This document shows, one piece after another, positions 35,925-44,690 of a stretch of DNA of 64,000 bases (its first letter is position 1; each line of letters begins with the position of its first letter). This DNA comes from Chitinibacter sp. SCUT-21 (GTDB lineage: Bacteria > Pseudomonadota > Gammaproteobacteria > Burkholderiales > Chitinibacteraceae): positions 1,798,001 through 1,862,000 of the forward strand of contig CP102611.1 in NCBI GenBank assembly GCA_041874755.1, given 5' to 3'. The position numbers and the translations under genes are program-made. A model generated the notes under the pieces. It was not told the DNA's origin and made no database searches. It saw only the letters and a program-made list of their open reading frames with translations.

Positions 35925-36308
35925 TTACCTTGGCGCTTTGCACCATATTGCGTGCAGATTACCTTGCCACAATTGCGGCAACACGCACCAAACCAGCCAG
36001 CAAAAGGCAAATAGACTGGCGCTCGCGCCAAAATTAACGCCTCGTAACGCCAAAGTCATGTCATTCGCTTGCAGATAAGCGGTATAAGTTGTATCGACGC
36101 AAAACACGACGATCAGCACAGCTTGCAGCCGATCTCGCCGTACGATGCAAGCCTGAAACCGCGGCATCAGGGCGTAGGTTGCCAAGGCCATCAGCACGCT
36201 AATGCCGTAATCCCAATCCGGGAAGTGATACCAATCCGCGCCCAGCACCAGCAAGGCTAGCCCGAACATCAAGGTGACGATTCGCCACGGCATTAAATAC
36301 CAGCTCAT
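35925..36308 (-). CDS. Four-helix membrane protein of unknown family
   Basis: I do not recognise a family. The 127-residue product (MSWYLMPWRIVTLMFGLALL...) has about four membrane helices with aromatic residues between them (ADWYHFPDWDYGISVLMAL, MTLALRGVNFGASASLFAFCW). The start at 36308 follows GGAGATTAAA. It lies 54 bases downstream of creD on the same strand and could be co-transcribed. Its composition is like an ordinary core gene. Confidence 0.72.
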   Translation of the reverse strand: MSWYLMPWRIVTLMFGLALLVLGADWYHFPDWDYGISVLMALATYALMPRFQACIVRRDRLQAVLIVVFCVDTTYTAYLQANDMTLALRGVNFGASASLFAFCWLVWCVLPQLWQGNLHAIWCKAPR

Positions 36309-36361
36309 TTTAATCTCCAATGGGCGCATCAAGGCTGCGCCCATGCCCGACTTGCAACCGA

Positions 36362-37744
36362 TTATTCGACTTCAGCTTGATTGACTGCTCGATACTTGGT
36401 AGGTGTATTGCCACCCAAGGCATGCCAGTTAATATTTCTAGTCATATACATCACCACAGCCAATAGCGCGAACAAGGTCAAACTACCCATTAATAGCGCC
36501 ATATCTTCTGATTGCAATATCCCGAATAGCAAACCGTACAAAGCAATCAGTACCGTAGCAAACCCCAGTCCTCGTCGCCAGCCTGCCAAGACAAAGCTGA
36601 CATAAAACCCCTGCAAAGCCGCGGATGCAATTGCGGCGATCCAGTAGGCGCGATAAAAACCCAGATGCTCGGATAGCGACAAGGTCAGCAAGAAAAACAT
36701 CGCCAAGCCCATTCCGACCAAGCTGTATTGCACTGGATGCACGGCCAGTCGGTGCACAACTTCCATTAAAAATACTGCGCCAAAAATGAGCAGCATAAAG
36801 AGCTCGGCGTATTTCATCGTCCGCTCGTTCAGCACATAGCGATCCACCGGGTCGATCAAGCGCAAGCCTACTCGCGCGGCGTTACACGCTTCGCCCTCAT
36901 TGGTGTTGCAATTGCTCGCGCCGCCAGTAGCCAACTCACTGGTTTGCCAGCGCGCGCTAAAGTTTTCTTGCGTAATATGCCGCTCTAGCGGGGCAAAGTT
37001 GCCAGCAAAACTGGGGTGCGGCCAGTTACCCGATAGCGCTACATTACTGCTATCGCCAACGGGTTCGATCAATAGCTGCGTGCTGCCGCTTAAATTGAGC
37101 TTAAAGCTAAAGTCGAGCAACTGCCCATCACGCGCCAAGACGGCAAGATCAATCAACTTAACCGGCGCATGTACACCCGCGCCAAGTCGAGCTAGATTGG
37201 CGCCGGGTGAAAACCTCAAAGTATCATTCGCTGCGACGCCACTTAGCTGACCAATCCCACGCACATCACTGAGGCTCAGCGCCAGATACGGGGTTTGCCA
37301 ATGCGTGCTGATTTTTTCCAGCTCAGAACTCGATTTTTCTTCAAAATCGGCCAATGCAGGCACTTTAAACTGACCACTCAATTGCAATTGGCTGCGATAA
37401 ATCGGCGCCTCAAAAATGCCGCGCTTCAGTACTTCTACCGCCAACTGCCCGCGTGCATCAAATTGGCTAGGTCTTAAGATTATATGCTCCTGCGTTTTGC
37501 TCTCTTCCCAGTGCGCCGACTGGTCTTTATTGGCGGCAACCCATTTGGATTTCGTGCGCTCAAAAGGGAGCACCAAAAACGGTCCCGATAGTGTTTGTTC
37601 ACCTGCGCTGAACTGCGCAATTTCTTGCCTAACATCGTTGGCACGCTGCTGCCGCTCGTTCACCAAATCACGCACCAACATGAGTACAAATAACATCAAC
37701 ACGGTCAGCCCCAGCATGGCGGCCAGTTTTACGCCTATTTTCAT
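36362..37744 (-). CDS. creD: Inner-membrane protein CreD
   Basis: A 460-residue inner-membrane protein of the CreD family: an N-terminal helix (LAAMLGLTVLMLFVLMLVRDLVNER), a large periplasmic domain beginning SGPFLVLPFERT, and four to five C-terminal helices (FGAVFLMEVVHRLAVHPVQYSLVGMGLAMFFLL, LGFYRAYWIAA, LSEDMALLMG-type ends). CreD is controlled by CreBC in other bacteria and affects envelope integrity and beta-lactam tolerance. Here creBC lies about 4 kb away, separated by other genes. AGGAGAGCG precedes two ATGs; the second (37744) is best spaced. No TTCAC-N6-TTCAC box was found upstream. Confidence 0.92.
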   Translation of the reverse strand: MKIGVKLAAMLGLTVLMLFVLMLVRDLVNERQQRANDVRQEIAQFSAGEQTLSGPFLVLPFERTKSKWVAANKDQSAHWEESKTQEHIILRPSQFDARGQLAVEVLKRGIFEAPIYRSQLQLSGQFKVPALADFEEKSSSELEKISTHWQTPYLALSLSDVRGIGQLSGVAANDTLRFSPGANLARLGAGVHAPVKLIDLAVLARDGQLLDFSFKLNLSGSTQLLIEPVGDSSNVALSGNWPHPSFAGNFAPLERHITQENFSARWQTSELATGGASNCNTNEGEACNAARVGLRLIDPVDRYVLNERTMKYAELFMLLIFGAVFLMEVVHRLAVHPVQYSLVGMGLAMFFLLTLSLSEHLGFYRAYWIAAIASAALQGFYVSFVLAGWRRGLGFATVLIALYGLLFGILQSEDMALLMGSLTLFALLAVVMYMTRNINWHALGGNTPTKYRAVNQAEVE

Positions 37745-37939
37745 CATCGCTCTCCTTATGCGCTTGGCCTTCTAGCCAATGTCGCCATCATGCAGGGGGA
37801 AAATGGAAGAAATATGCGTGCAATGTGGAGATTGTGTGGAGATCAAGCCATCAGGCCTGCGTGAGGTGAAACACCTTTATTTTGACTGCAGACTGACAAA
37901 TATTTACGATTACTGTTTTAAAAATTAGAGCCTAAAGAG

Positions 37940-38695
37940 ATGAAACTGCAACCCCTACTGATCGCCTGTGCTTTAAGCATAGCGACAAGCCCATTGGTCA
38001 ATGCATTTGACTTTAATAAAGCGCTGAAAGTTGGTCAGCAAGCTTTGCAGGGCGTGACCTTAACCGATAGCGATGTAAAAGCACTGGCCAATCAAGCGTG
38101 CGAGCAAAGCGACGCCGAAGAAAAAATCGCTGGCCCCAAAGATAAATACAGCAAACGCCTTGATGGGATCGCAAAAAAACTGGGCTCCGAAATCAACGGC
38201 CAGCCAGTGAATTACAAGGTTTACATGACGCCCGATGTGAATGCTTGGGCGATGGCCAATGGTTGCATTCGCGTATACAGCGGCTTGATGGACATGATGA
38301 ATGACGATGAAATCATCGGCGTGCTCGGCCACGAAATGGGTCACGTTGCCCTAGGCCACACCAAAAAAGCCATGCAAACGGCCTACGGCGTAGCGACTGC
38401 CAAAGCGGCGGTGGGCGAATATGGCGGCACGGTAGGTTCGGCACTGAGCGGTTCATCGTTAGGGAAATTTACCGAAGAATTGATCAATGCGCAGTTCTCG
38501 CAATCGCAAGAATTGGATGCGGATAATTTCTCGTACGATTTGCTGACGCAAAAGAAATTAAAGCGTGAAGGCTTAATCACCGCATTCCAAAAACTGGCGC
38601 AATTGGGCGGCGGCGAGCACAGCATGCTCGATTCACACCCCGCTTCGGCTGATCGTGCCAAAAACATCGAAACACGGATTGCCACTAATAAATAA
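37940..38695 (+). CDS. M48 metalloprotease (LoiP/YcaL-like), exported
   Basis: A 251-residue protein with a signal peptide (MKLQPLLIACALSIATSPLVNA) and a zinc-protease core: YKVYMTPDVNAWAMANGCIRVYSG, then HEMGH at 131-135 with AL GH following, and the third ligand in SQSQELDADNFSYDLL. Usual length for the single-domain M48 family (LoiP-type periplasmic proteases that help envelope maintenance). No lipobox Cys is seen at the signal peptide end, so it is probably soluble periplasmic. It is a single gene divergent from creD. Confidence 0.93.
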   Translation: MKLQPLLIACALSIATSPLVNAFDFNKALKVGQQALQGVTLTDSDVKALANQACEQSDAEEKIAGPKDKYSKRLDGIAKKLGSEINGQPVNYKVYMTPDVNAWAMANGCIRVYSGLMDMMNDDEIIGVLGHEMGHVALGHTKKAMQTAYGVATAKAAVGEYGGTVGSALSGSSLGKFTEELINAQFSQSQELDADNFSYDLLTQKKLKREGLITAFQKLAQLGGGEHSMLDSHPASADRAKNIETRIATNK

Positions 38696-38700
38696 GCGCG

Positions 38701-39448
38701 CTATTTAGACGCTTTACGCGACTCGCGCAATTTGCTCCATTTTTCAAAAGATTGGAACAATTTGTCGCGAGTGGCGTCATCCAAACCTCCCTTGCGAAAC
38801 GCCACAAAAACAGGATCTTCAGCCAGCTGATTTTTGAGCACGACAAATGCATTGGCGTTTGCGGCTAACTCAGGGTCTGCCGCTAAATAGCGCGGTAACT
38901 CTGTATCAACATTGGCCATAAAGGCCCCGTCAATCCGGCCATGCAATAGATTCTTTAAGCGCGCGGTGTTTGAAACATCGCGTATGGCTTGAAATTGCCC
39001 TTTCTTAATCGCCAAATCAATCGCGGGGCCGTAACTCACACCGATCAAAGCGCCAATCTTTTTGCCCTGCAAATCATCGATCGACTTCACCTGCAGCGGG
39101 CGGTTTTTATTCACGACCAAATACACGCCACTGTCATGAAAGACTTTGGAATAATCAAAAATCGCCTCACGCTCGCTGGTTTTCGACAAGCCCACTATCC
39201 CGCCCGAGCCATGCTGCGCCATTTTAAACGCCCGATTCCACGGCACTAGCTCGATGGTGATTTTGATCCCTGTGTCTTTTTGTACAAACTCAGCAGCATC
39301 AATCGCCAGCCCCTTGGCTTGCTGATTTTCATCCAACCAACTAATGGGCCAATAATTGTCCGAGCCAAAAATTGTAATAGCTGTAGGAACCGCGTAGCCC
39401 AGCGAGTATAAGCCTGTGACGATCAAGAAAAAAAACGAGCTTTAACAT
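38701..39448 (-). pseudogene. Periplasmic binding protein, signal peptide split by poly-T frameshift
   Basis: The frame encodes a family 3 periplasmic binding protein (TAITIFGSDNYWPISWLDENQ, GIKITIELVPWNRAFKMAQ, GKKIGALIGVSYGPAI). The open frame itself only reaches a TTG at 39426, but a good start (ATG at 39448, GGAG seven bases upstream) lies in another frame. Between them is a run of eight T (39428-39435 as A). With seven T, the ATG frame gives MLKLVFFLIVTGLYSLGYA, a perfect signal peptide, joined to the rest. So this copy is one base off: a recent inactivation, a phase-variable state, or a sequencing error in a homopolymer. The binding domain appears otherwise intact. Confidence 0.8.
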
Positions 39449-39742
39449 AGCAAGCTCCTAGCCAATGAATGCTCAAGCTTAGTTCGCGACTCAAATCCAT
39501 GCCAGCCCAAATAACTTCTATCCGGCAAAAGGCGAGCGTGATTCAACTTGCACTTTAATAAGCCCAAAAAATCAAAACAGCGCAATATTCAGCTCATTTC
39601 ATAGAAGTAAAAACCTTTCAGGAATCCTCAGCTTTACAACATAAATACCCATAATTTTTGAATGAGCATATTAAGTCTGGATAATAAGAATGTCGCACCG
39701 CTGACCACTCGCATTCTTCTAGGTGTTTTAAGAGATTTGAAT

Positions 39743-41698
39743 ATGTTGACTCCTAAAGTTAGCCGCTGTGCCATTTCCTTGCTACTCATCAGCATTTATC
39801 CCAGCTTGGCTTGGGCAGCGAACTGCGCAGATAGTTATGAATCGACTCGCTTTGATTATTTGGGTCGCAATCCTGCCAACACCAAATCATATTGGCTCAC
39901 ACTGAGCAATCGAGCCGATTCTTTTCGCCTGAGCGCGCCAGGTACGGGCTCAATTGATGAGTGGCAAACCGCAGGACCTTCGGTGCATATCAGCGAATCT
40001 ACTTTGGTGAGCGATAATAATCTTCAAAGCTTGCACAAAATTGATCGAATGACCCCAGATGGGAAGTTCGATTGTTTTCTTCAGTCGCACTATCAAGTTG
40101 ACCCACTCGTCCCGCCAACATGGCGCCCACCCGCGATCCCAGAACGCCCAGTCGTCATCCGCCCAGAAATTCCAGAGCGCCCAATTGTGATTCGCCCGGT
40201 CATTCCTGACCGCCCTGTCGCGATCAAACCTGAGTTTCCCGATTTACCTGTTGTTATTCGCCCCGAAATCCCCGATCGGCCGATTGTGATCCGCCCAGTC
40301 ATTCCCGACCGCCCAATTGCGATCAAACCGGAACTGCCCGATTTACCTGTTGTTATTCGCCCCGAAATCCCCGATCGGCCGATTGTGATCCGCCCAGTTA
40401 TTCCAGACCGCCCAATTGCGATCAAACCGGAACTGCCCGATTTACCTGTCGTTATTCGCCCCGAAATCCCCGATCGGCCGATTGTGATCCGCCCAGTTAT
40501 TCCAGACCGCCCAATTGCGATCAAACCGGAACTGCCCGATTTACCTGTCGTTATTCGCCCCGAAATCCCCGATCGGCCGATTGTGATCCGCCCAGTTATT
40601 CCAGACCGCCCAATTGCGATCAAACCGGAACTGCCCGATTTACCTGTCGTTACTCGCCCAGAAATTCCTGAATTACCTGTGGTTGGACGACCTGAAATAC
40701 CAGAGTTACCCGAGGTATCACGACCCAAACCAGAAAAGCCGGTGCTGATCAGCTTAAATGGCGCTCAATATGAATTAGCGCAAGCACAGTTATTGCAGCT
40801 TTGCCCCGCTGCTCAACTTGATGAGCAGGGCCAAGTTCTGAGTGAATCGCTACAAAACTGCCAAGCTCTTATCGATGCGCTCCAACAAGCGCCATTAACG
40901 CCGGGGCGAGATCTGGTCGCGGCCAATAATTGGAATAGCTGGGCAGATGTGCAATACCTGCGCTCAGACAATCGCCGTGGTTTTAGCCCGATCGAGGGGC
41001 GCTCTGCCACACTCAGCCTTGGCGCAGACCGTATTGTTCAAGACAATTTTGCCCTCGGGATGATGCTGACGCTCAGCGATCAAAATTCAGATAGTTTTTC
41101 TGGCAACCTGCAAAGTGAGAGCGATCAACTGATGCTTGGGCCGTATTTTGCGTACGGCTTTAACCGCAATTGGTCGCTTTTTGGCAACGCCTTGCTCGGT
41201 CGGGTTGAGCGAGATTATCGTTTGCTGGCCTTAAACGGTGAAAACTCACCCATGAAATACAGCGCTAGCCTGAATCTGCAAGGTGAATATGCGCTCAATC
41301 CAGAGAGCGTCGTGCGCCCCAAATTGGGGATTAACTACAACTACGAAAGCGGCGACGATTACCAGCTCACTGGTTCATTACTGGGCAAGCAACTGATCAT
41401 CGCAGTTGATAGCCACCATCGTGACTCAGGCCAAATGCAAGCGAGTGCTGAATTCAATACCAAACTCAAAAATCAACAAGGTCAACTATTTGTACCTTAT
41501 TTTGAAACCGGTGTTTTTTATAATTACCTAAATAACAACGATGATTTAAGCCCGCGCTGGCAAGGTTTAGCCCGCGCCGGTTTACGCACATTGGCGAGCA
41601 AAGCCTTGCAAATTGACGTCAACGCCAGCTACCAAAGTATTGGGGTCAATAATATGGACGTATGGGATTGCAAATTATTTATCGCCTATTCGTTCTAA
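39743..41698 (+). CDS. Autotransporter-like protein with proline-rich repeat stalk
   Basis: A 651-residue exported protein. Signal peptide MLTPKVSRCAISLLLISIY to LAWA (start at 39743, chosen for this; the open frame to 39662 would put 27 residues before it). An N-terminal region of about 100 residues is followed by a Pro-rich stalk (40127-40730) of RPEIPDRPIVI-type 11-residue units. The C-terminal 280 residues are an autotransporter beta-barrel (LQSESDQLMLGPYFAYGF, ...) ending in KLFIAYSF with terminal Phe. It should sit in the outer membrane with the stalk exposed or in the periplasm. A strong terminator follows. The repeat array could vary in copy number. Confidence 0.9.
   Translation: MLTPKVSRCAISLLLISIYPSLAWAANCADSYESTRFDYLGRNPANTKSYWLTLSNRADSFRLSAPGTGSIDEWQTAGPSVHISESTLVSDNNLQSLHKIDRMTPDGKFDCFLQSHYQVDPLVPPTWRPPAIPERPVVIRPEIPERPIVIRPVIPDRPVAIKPEFPDLPVVIRPEIPDRPIVIRPVIPDRPIAIKPELPDLPVVIRPEIPDRPIVIRPVIPDRPIAIKPELPDLPVVIRPEIPDRPIVIRPVIPDRPIAIKPELPDLPVVIRPEIPDRPIVIRPVIPDRPIAIKPELPDLPVVTRPEIPELPVVGRPEIPELPEVSRPKPEKPVLISLNGAQYELAQAQLLQLCPAAQLDEQGQVLSESLQNCQALIDALQQAPLTPGRDLVAANNWNSWADVQYLRSDNRRGFSPIEGRSATLSLGADRIVQDNFALGMMLTLSDQNSDSFSGNLQSESDQLMLGPYFAYGFNRNWSLFGNALLGRVERDYRLLALNGENSPMKYSASLNLQGEYALNPESVVRPKLGINYNYESGDDYQLTGSLLGKQLIIAVDSHHRDSGQMQASAEFNTKLKNQQGQLFVPYFETGVFYNYLNNNDDLSPRWQGLARAGLRTLASKALQIDVNASYQSIGVNNMDVWDCKLFIAYSF
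40241..40636 (+). repeat. Four tandem 99-bp repeats in the autotransporter stalk
   Basis: Units begin at 40241, 40340, 40439 and 40538, with a fifth partial unit at 40637 and degenerate units from about 40127. Each unit encodes 33 residues made of three Pro-rich 11-residue repeats (DLPVVIRPEIP, DRPIVIRPVIP, DRPIAIKPELP). The units differ by only a few bases, mostly silent. Confidence 0.95.
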
Positions 41699-41717
41699 AT
41701 GAAGGTGAACTCAACAT

Positions 41718-41750
41718 GGCCACTTCTGCATAAGGGAAGTGGCCTTTTTT
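41718..41750 (+). terminator. Terminator of the autotransporter-like gene
   Basis: GGCCACTTC, TGCATAAGG loop, GAAGTGGCC followed by TTTTTT, starting 20 bases after the stop codon. Confidence 0.92.
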
Positions 41751-41772
41751 ATGCCCCAATGCTCGGCTCGCC

Positions 41773-43206
41773 TCACCGCGCAGGAAAGACTAAGCGAACC
41801 ACAACGCCACCTGACGCTAGATTTTGAATCTGAACTTGACCGTGATGCAGCAACACAATCGCCCGCGTCAGCGCCAAGCCTAATCCGGTGCTTTTTGCAC
41901 CATTGGCGCGGGGTAAAGAATAGAAGCGATCAAATAACCGACCCAGCGCATACTCGGGTATTGCCTCGCCATCATTGCTAATATTGATTTCCACCCCCAT
42001 ACCTGCATGGGTATTAATGTACCGAACGTCAATCTGGATTTGCCCGTGCTCGCCAGTAAAATCGATCGCGTTTTGCAAAATATTGCGGATCGCTTGGCCG
42101 AGCAAAAAGGCCTCGCCGCGCAGAGTACAGGTCTCACCGCTGTGCAAGCTGATTTGCCGCTCGCCTGCTTGGCTGTGCAAAGCGCTGATTTGCTCGCCAA
42201 TCAGCGCATTCAGATCAATTTCCACTGTGTTATCCAGCTCTCGGCGCGCTTCAATCGAGGCCAATTGCAACAAATAATCAACAATATGCTGCATACGCGC
42301 AACTTCTGCGTCGATATGCTGCAAAAATCGCTCACGATCTACTGCACTGAGTTCATCGTGCAAAATCTCGGCCGAGGCGCGGATACCCGCCAGTGGTGAT
42401 TTCAGTTCGTGCGTCAGCTCGTGCACATAATTTTCAACGTACGCTTTGCCGTCGAGCTCGTCGCGCATCGCGCCGAGTGCTTGCGCCAAACTCGTTAGCT
42501 CTCGGTTCGCAACAAAACGCGGCACGGCAGCACTTTTGCCTTCGCTAACGTCGCGCGCGAACGCAGTGAGCTGCGTAATGCCGCGACTTAACCACCAAGA
42601 AAACAGCGCCCCCGCCAGCAAACCCGCCAAAATCACCGCAATCACAATGCGCGACAGTTTTTGCTCGCTGCGTTCGATAAACGGCTGCATCGCCAAATTA
42701 GGGCGGCTAACCGTTAGCGAGCCGATAATCCGCTCGCCGTGCTTAATCGGCGCGGCGACGTACATCACGGTAGAGAGTGGATTTTTCGGGTCGGCCAAAG
42801 TGGTGCGCGCACCGTATTGGCCACGCAGCGTTAGCAACACATCGCGCCAGCGGCTGTAATCTTGCCCCACCGCTTTGCCTTCCGAATCAAACAACACCCG
42901 CCCTTGCCCGTCGGTGATGTATACGTGCAAATAAGTGCGTTCATGCTTTAGCCCGGAGATATTCGCCTGCGGCGAGCGCAGCGCAAATTGCGCCATTGCC
43001 GCGGCAAAGCGCCCATCGTCGAGCCGACCGGCAATTAAATCGGGCTGCACCATCGCCGCGAGCAGATTGGCGGTATCGAGCAAGACTTCCTCGGCCGATT
43101 GGCGCATCGCCGGTTTTACTTCATCGCGCACGATGCTCAGCACATACGCCGCGAGCAAGGCGACCAGCAGGAAGTAACCGAGAAATATTCGCAGCGAGAA
43201 GCGCAT
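41773..43206 (-). CDS. creC: Two-component sensor kinase CreC
   Basis: A 477-residue kinase: N-terminal membrane segment (FLGYFLLVALLAAYVLSI), a periplasmic sensor domain of about 160 residues (GLKHERTYLHVYITDGQGRVLFDSEGKAVGQDYSRW is typical of CreC), second helix near 190, HAMP, then VHELTHELKSPLAGIRASAEIL and ATPase motifs (IRNILQNAIDFTG, STGLGLALTRAIVLLH). CreC phosphorylates CreB and responds to metabolic and envelope signals in enteric bacteria. It starts one base into the stop codon of creB. The match to CreC is from the sensor region and the gene pair. Confidence 0.9.
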   Translation of the reverse strand: MRFSLRIFLGYFLLVALLAAYVLSIVRDEVKPAMRQSAEEVLLDTANLLAAMVQPDLIAGRLDDGRFAAAMAQFALRSPQANISGLKHERTYLHVYITDGQGRVLFDSEGKAVGQDYSRWRDVLLTLRGQYGARTTLADPKNPLSTVMYVAAPIKHGERIIGSLTVSRPNLAMQPFIERSEQKLSRIVIAVILAGLLAGALFSWWLSRGITQLTAFARDVSEGKSAAVPRFVANRELTSLAQALGAMRDELDGKAYVENYVHELTHELKSPLAGIRASAEILHDELSAVDRERFLQHIDAEVARMQHIVDYLLQLASIEARRELDNTVEIDLNALIGEQISALHSQAGERQISLHSGETCTLRGEAFLLGQAIRNILQNAIDFTGEHGQIQIDVRYINTHAGMGVEINISNDGEAIPEYALGRLFDRFYSLPRANGAKSTGLGLALTRAIVLLHHGQVQIQNLASGGVVVRLVFPAR

Positions 43207-43916
43207 TAATGTTCTGCCAAGGCGTAGCCAAAGCCACGGTGCGTGGCGATGGGGTCTAGATCGGCGCGGATTTGTTTTAATTTGGCGCGCAGGCTTTTGA
43301 TATGGCTATCGATGGTGCGCTCAAAGCTGTCTTCAGCCGCGTCGCCCAAAGCGTCGAGCAATTGCGCTCGGCTTAGCACATGGCCGGGATGAGAGAGCAA
43401 AGCCACGATCAGGCGGTATTCACTCGGCGTCAGCACCAGCATTGAGCTGCAGAAGCATACCCGCCTTGCCGCCTCGTCATGCACAAACAGCGCCGCCATT
43501 GATTTGCTGCTTAGCGCTTGTTGCGCTTCGACTGGAGCGGGAGGCGCGCTACGGCTACGTTTTAAAATGGCTTTGACCCGCGCCGCCACTTCGCGTGGAC
43601 TAAATGGTTTGACGACATAGTCATCGGCGCCCAATTCCAAACCCAAAATCCGGTCGAACTCTTCGGCGCGCGCGGTGAGCAGCAGCACCGGCATTTCGCT
43701 ATGGCGACGCAGCCGTTTGAGCACTTCAAAGCCGTTATCGTCGGGCAGGCCGATATCCAAAATCAGCAAATCGGCCGCTTGCTGCGCGAAAAAAGCCTCG
43801 CCCTCGCGCGCCAGCGCAAAATGCGCCACTTGCCAGCCTTCGCGCTGCAGCGCAAAGCGCAGTGTATCGGCAATCGCGGGTTCGTCTTCGATCAGCACAA
43901 TTTGGGCAGTAGACAT
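43206..43916 (-). CDS. creB: Response regulator CreB
   Basis: A 236-residue OmpR-type regulator: IVLIEDEPAIADTLRFALQREG, Asp in LLILDIGLPDDNGFEVLKRL, Lys in ADDYVVKPFSPREVAARVKAIL, and a C-terminal winged helix with LTPSEYRLIVALLSHPG and TIDSHIKSLRAKLKQI. The region between the domains is longer than usual. CreB activates creD and others in the creBC regulon. Here creD lies 6 kb away, on the same strand, so it would be a distal target. The neighbouring rnpB is separated by about 180 bases. Confidence 0.92.
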   Translation of the reverse strand: MSTAQIVLIEDEPAIADTLRFALQREGWQVAHFALAREGEAFFAQQAADLLILDIGLPDDNGFEVLKRLRRHSEMPVLLLTARAEEFDRILGLELGADDYVVKPFSPREVAARVKAILKRSRSAPPAPVEAQQALSSKSMAALFVHDEAARRVCFCSSMLVLTPSEYRLIVALLSHPGHVLSRAQLLDALGDAAEDSFERTIDSHIKSLRAKLKQIRADLDPIATHRGFGYALAEH

Positions 43917-44094
43917 GGCATGCCAGCAAAAAATTAGACAGCTTATTGTAACTAGCGTGGCGCAGTGCGCGCAGCAAATACGTCAACTTACTTGCAGCAA
44001 TGTGCCTGACTTAATCTTGGGAATTGAATTATTGCGGGGTATAGGCTTAGGGATATGGCCCAGAATGGACCAGAGGGAAATACATCGAGAAATT

Positions 44095-44523
44095 GCGAAG
44101 CGGGCCTATAAGCCGGGTCCTGTCCAAGTGTTGCCACTCGTGACCATCATTCCTCTAGGCGCGCCATTACTGACGCGCTCAAGCAACCTACCCGTAGACT
44201 CAGCGAGCAACCTCAACGCCTACTGCTTGGTCTTGCTCCGAATGGGGTTTACCCTGCCAGCGACTGTTACCAGCGCCGCGGTGCGCTCTTACCGACCCCT
44301 TGCGGGGCTTCCCGTGAGGCGGGAACACCTTTTCACCCTTACCTGCCCTCCAATCCCCACCCTCTCATTGGGCGGTTCAACTTGGGTGGCTGGCGGTTCA
44401 GCTCTCTGTTGCACTTTCCGTCGGCTCACGCCGCCTGGCCGTTAGCCAGCATTCTGCTCTATGGAGCCCGGACTTTCCTCCCCCATGGCCTAAAACCATG
44501 GCAGCGATGGTCTGTCCCGCTTC
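44095..44523 (-). ncRNA. rnpB: RNase P RNA (class A)
   Basis: The minus strand reads GAAGCGGGACAGACC at its 5' end and CCCGGCTTATAGGCCCGCTTC at its 3' end, which pair as P1. Between are the class A conserved blocks: GGAGGAAAGTCCGGGCTCC, GTGCAACAGAGAGC, CAGGTAAGGGTGAAA, GGTAAGAGCGCACCG, GGTAACAG and GGCAGGGTAAACCCC, then GGTAGGTTGCTTGAGC. The RNA is the catalytic subunit that cuts tRNA 5' leaders; it joins the protein RnpA, not in the window. About 429 bases from P1 to P1. The ends are set by the P1 pairing and may be off by a few bases. Confidence 0.95.
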
Positions 44524-44532
44524 GCGGGGGCG

Positions 44533-44561
44533 ATTATCCGCGCTCTAGCCCCTTGCAGCAA
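44533..44561 (-). promoter_or_regulatory. Sigma-70 promoter of rnpB
   Basis: On the minus strand TTGCTG (44561-44556) and GATAAT (44538-44533) lie exactly 17 bases apart, about ten bases before the RNase P RNA 5' end. This is a strong match to the consensus. Confidence 0.75.
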
Positions 44562-44622
44562 GACTATTTGCCAAAAGGTCAAAGCGCTTGGCAATTATTC
44601 ATAGAGAATTCATCTACAAGTC

Positions 44623-44646
44623 CTTAAAATATAAGGATATTTTAAG
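44623..44646. repeat. AT-rich perfect hairpin near rnpB
   Basis: CTTAAAATA (44623-44631), a 6-base loop, TATTTTAAG (44638-44646). It lies between rnpB and the DUF2845 gene, divergent to each other. It could be an operator or a weak terminator; no function is clear. Confidence 0.4.
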
Positions 44647-44690
44647 CAAACTCATGCGAACGGGCCAACATACTCAACGGGAGTATTTTC

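Noticed and set aside
37748..37939. Possible Cre box (TTCAC-N6-TTCAC) upstream of creD
   Set aside because: Only one TTCAC half (complement of GTGAA near 37868) is seen; the second half at the right spacing is absent.
40241..40636. Regular direct repeats that could be taken for a CRISPR array
   Set aside because: The 99-bp units are contiguous without unique spacers, lie within a coding frame and encode proline repeats. No cas genes are near.
40093..40728. A 211-residue minus-strand frame with collagen-like Gly-x-x repeats (GRSGISGRITTG)
   Set aside because: It is the exact antisense of the proline-rich repeat stalk: Pro codons read backward give Gly. There is no ribosome-binding site or export signal, and the plus-strand gene is clearly real.
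43675..44445. A 256-codon plus-strand frame spanning creB and RNase P RNA
   Set aside because: It covers both a real minus-strand gene and a structured RNA; no coding signal of its own.
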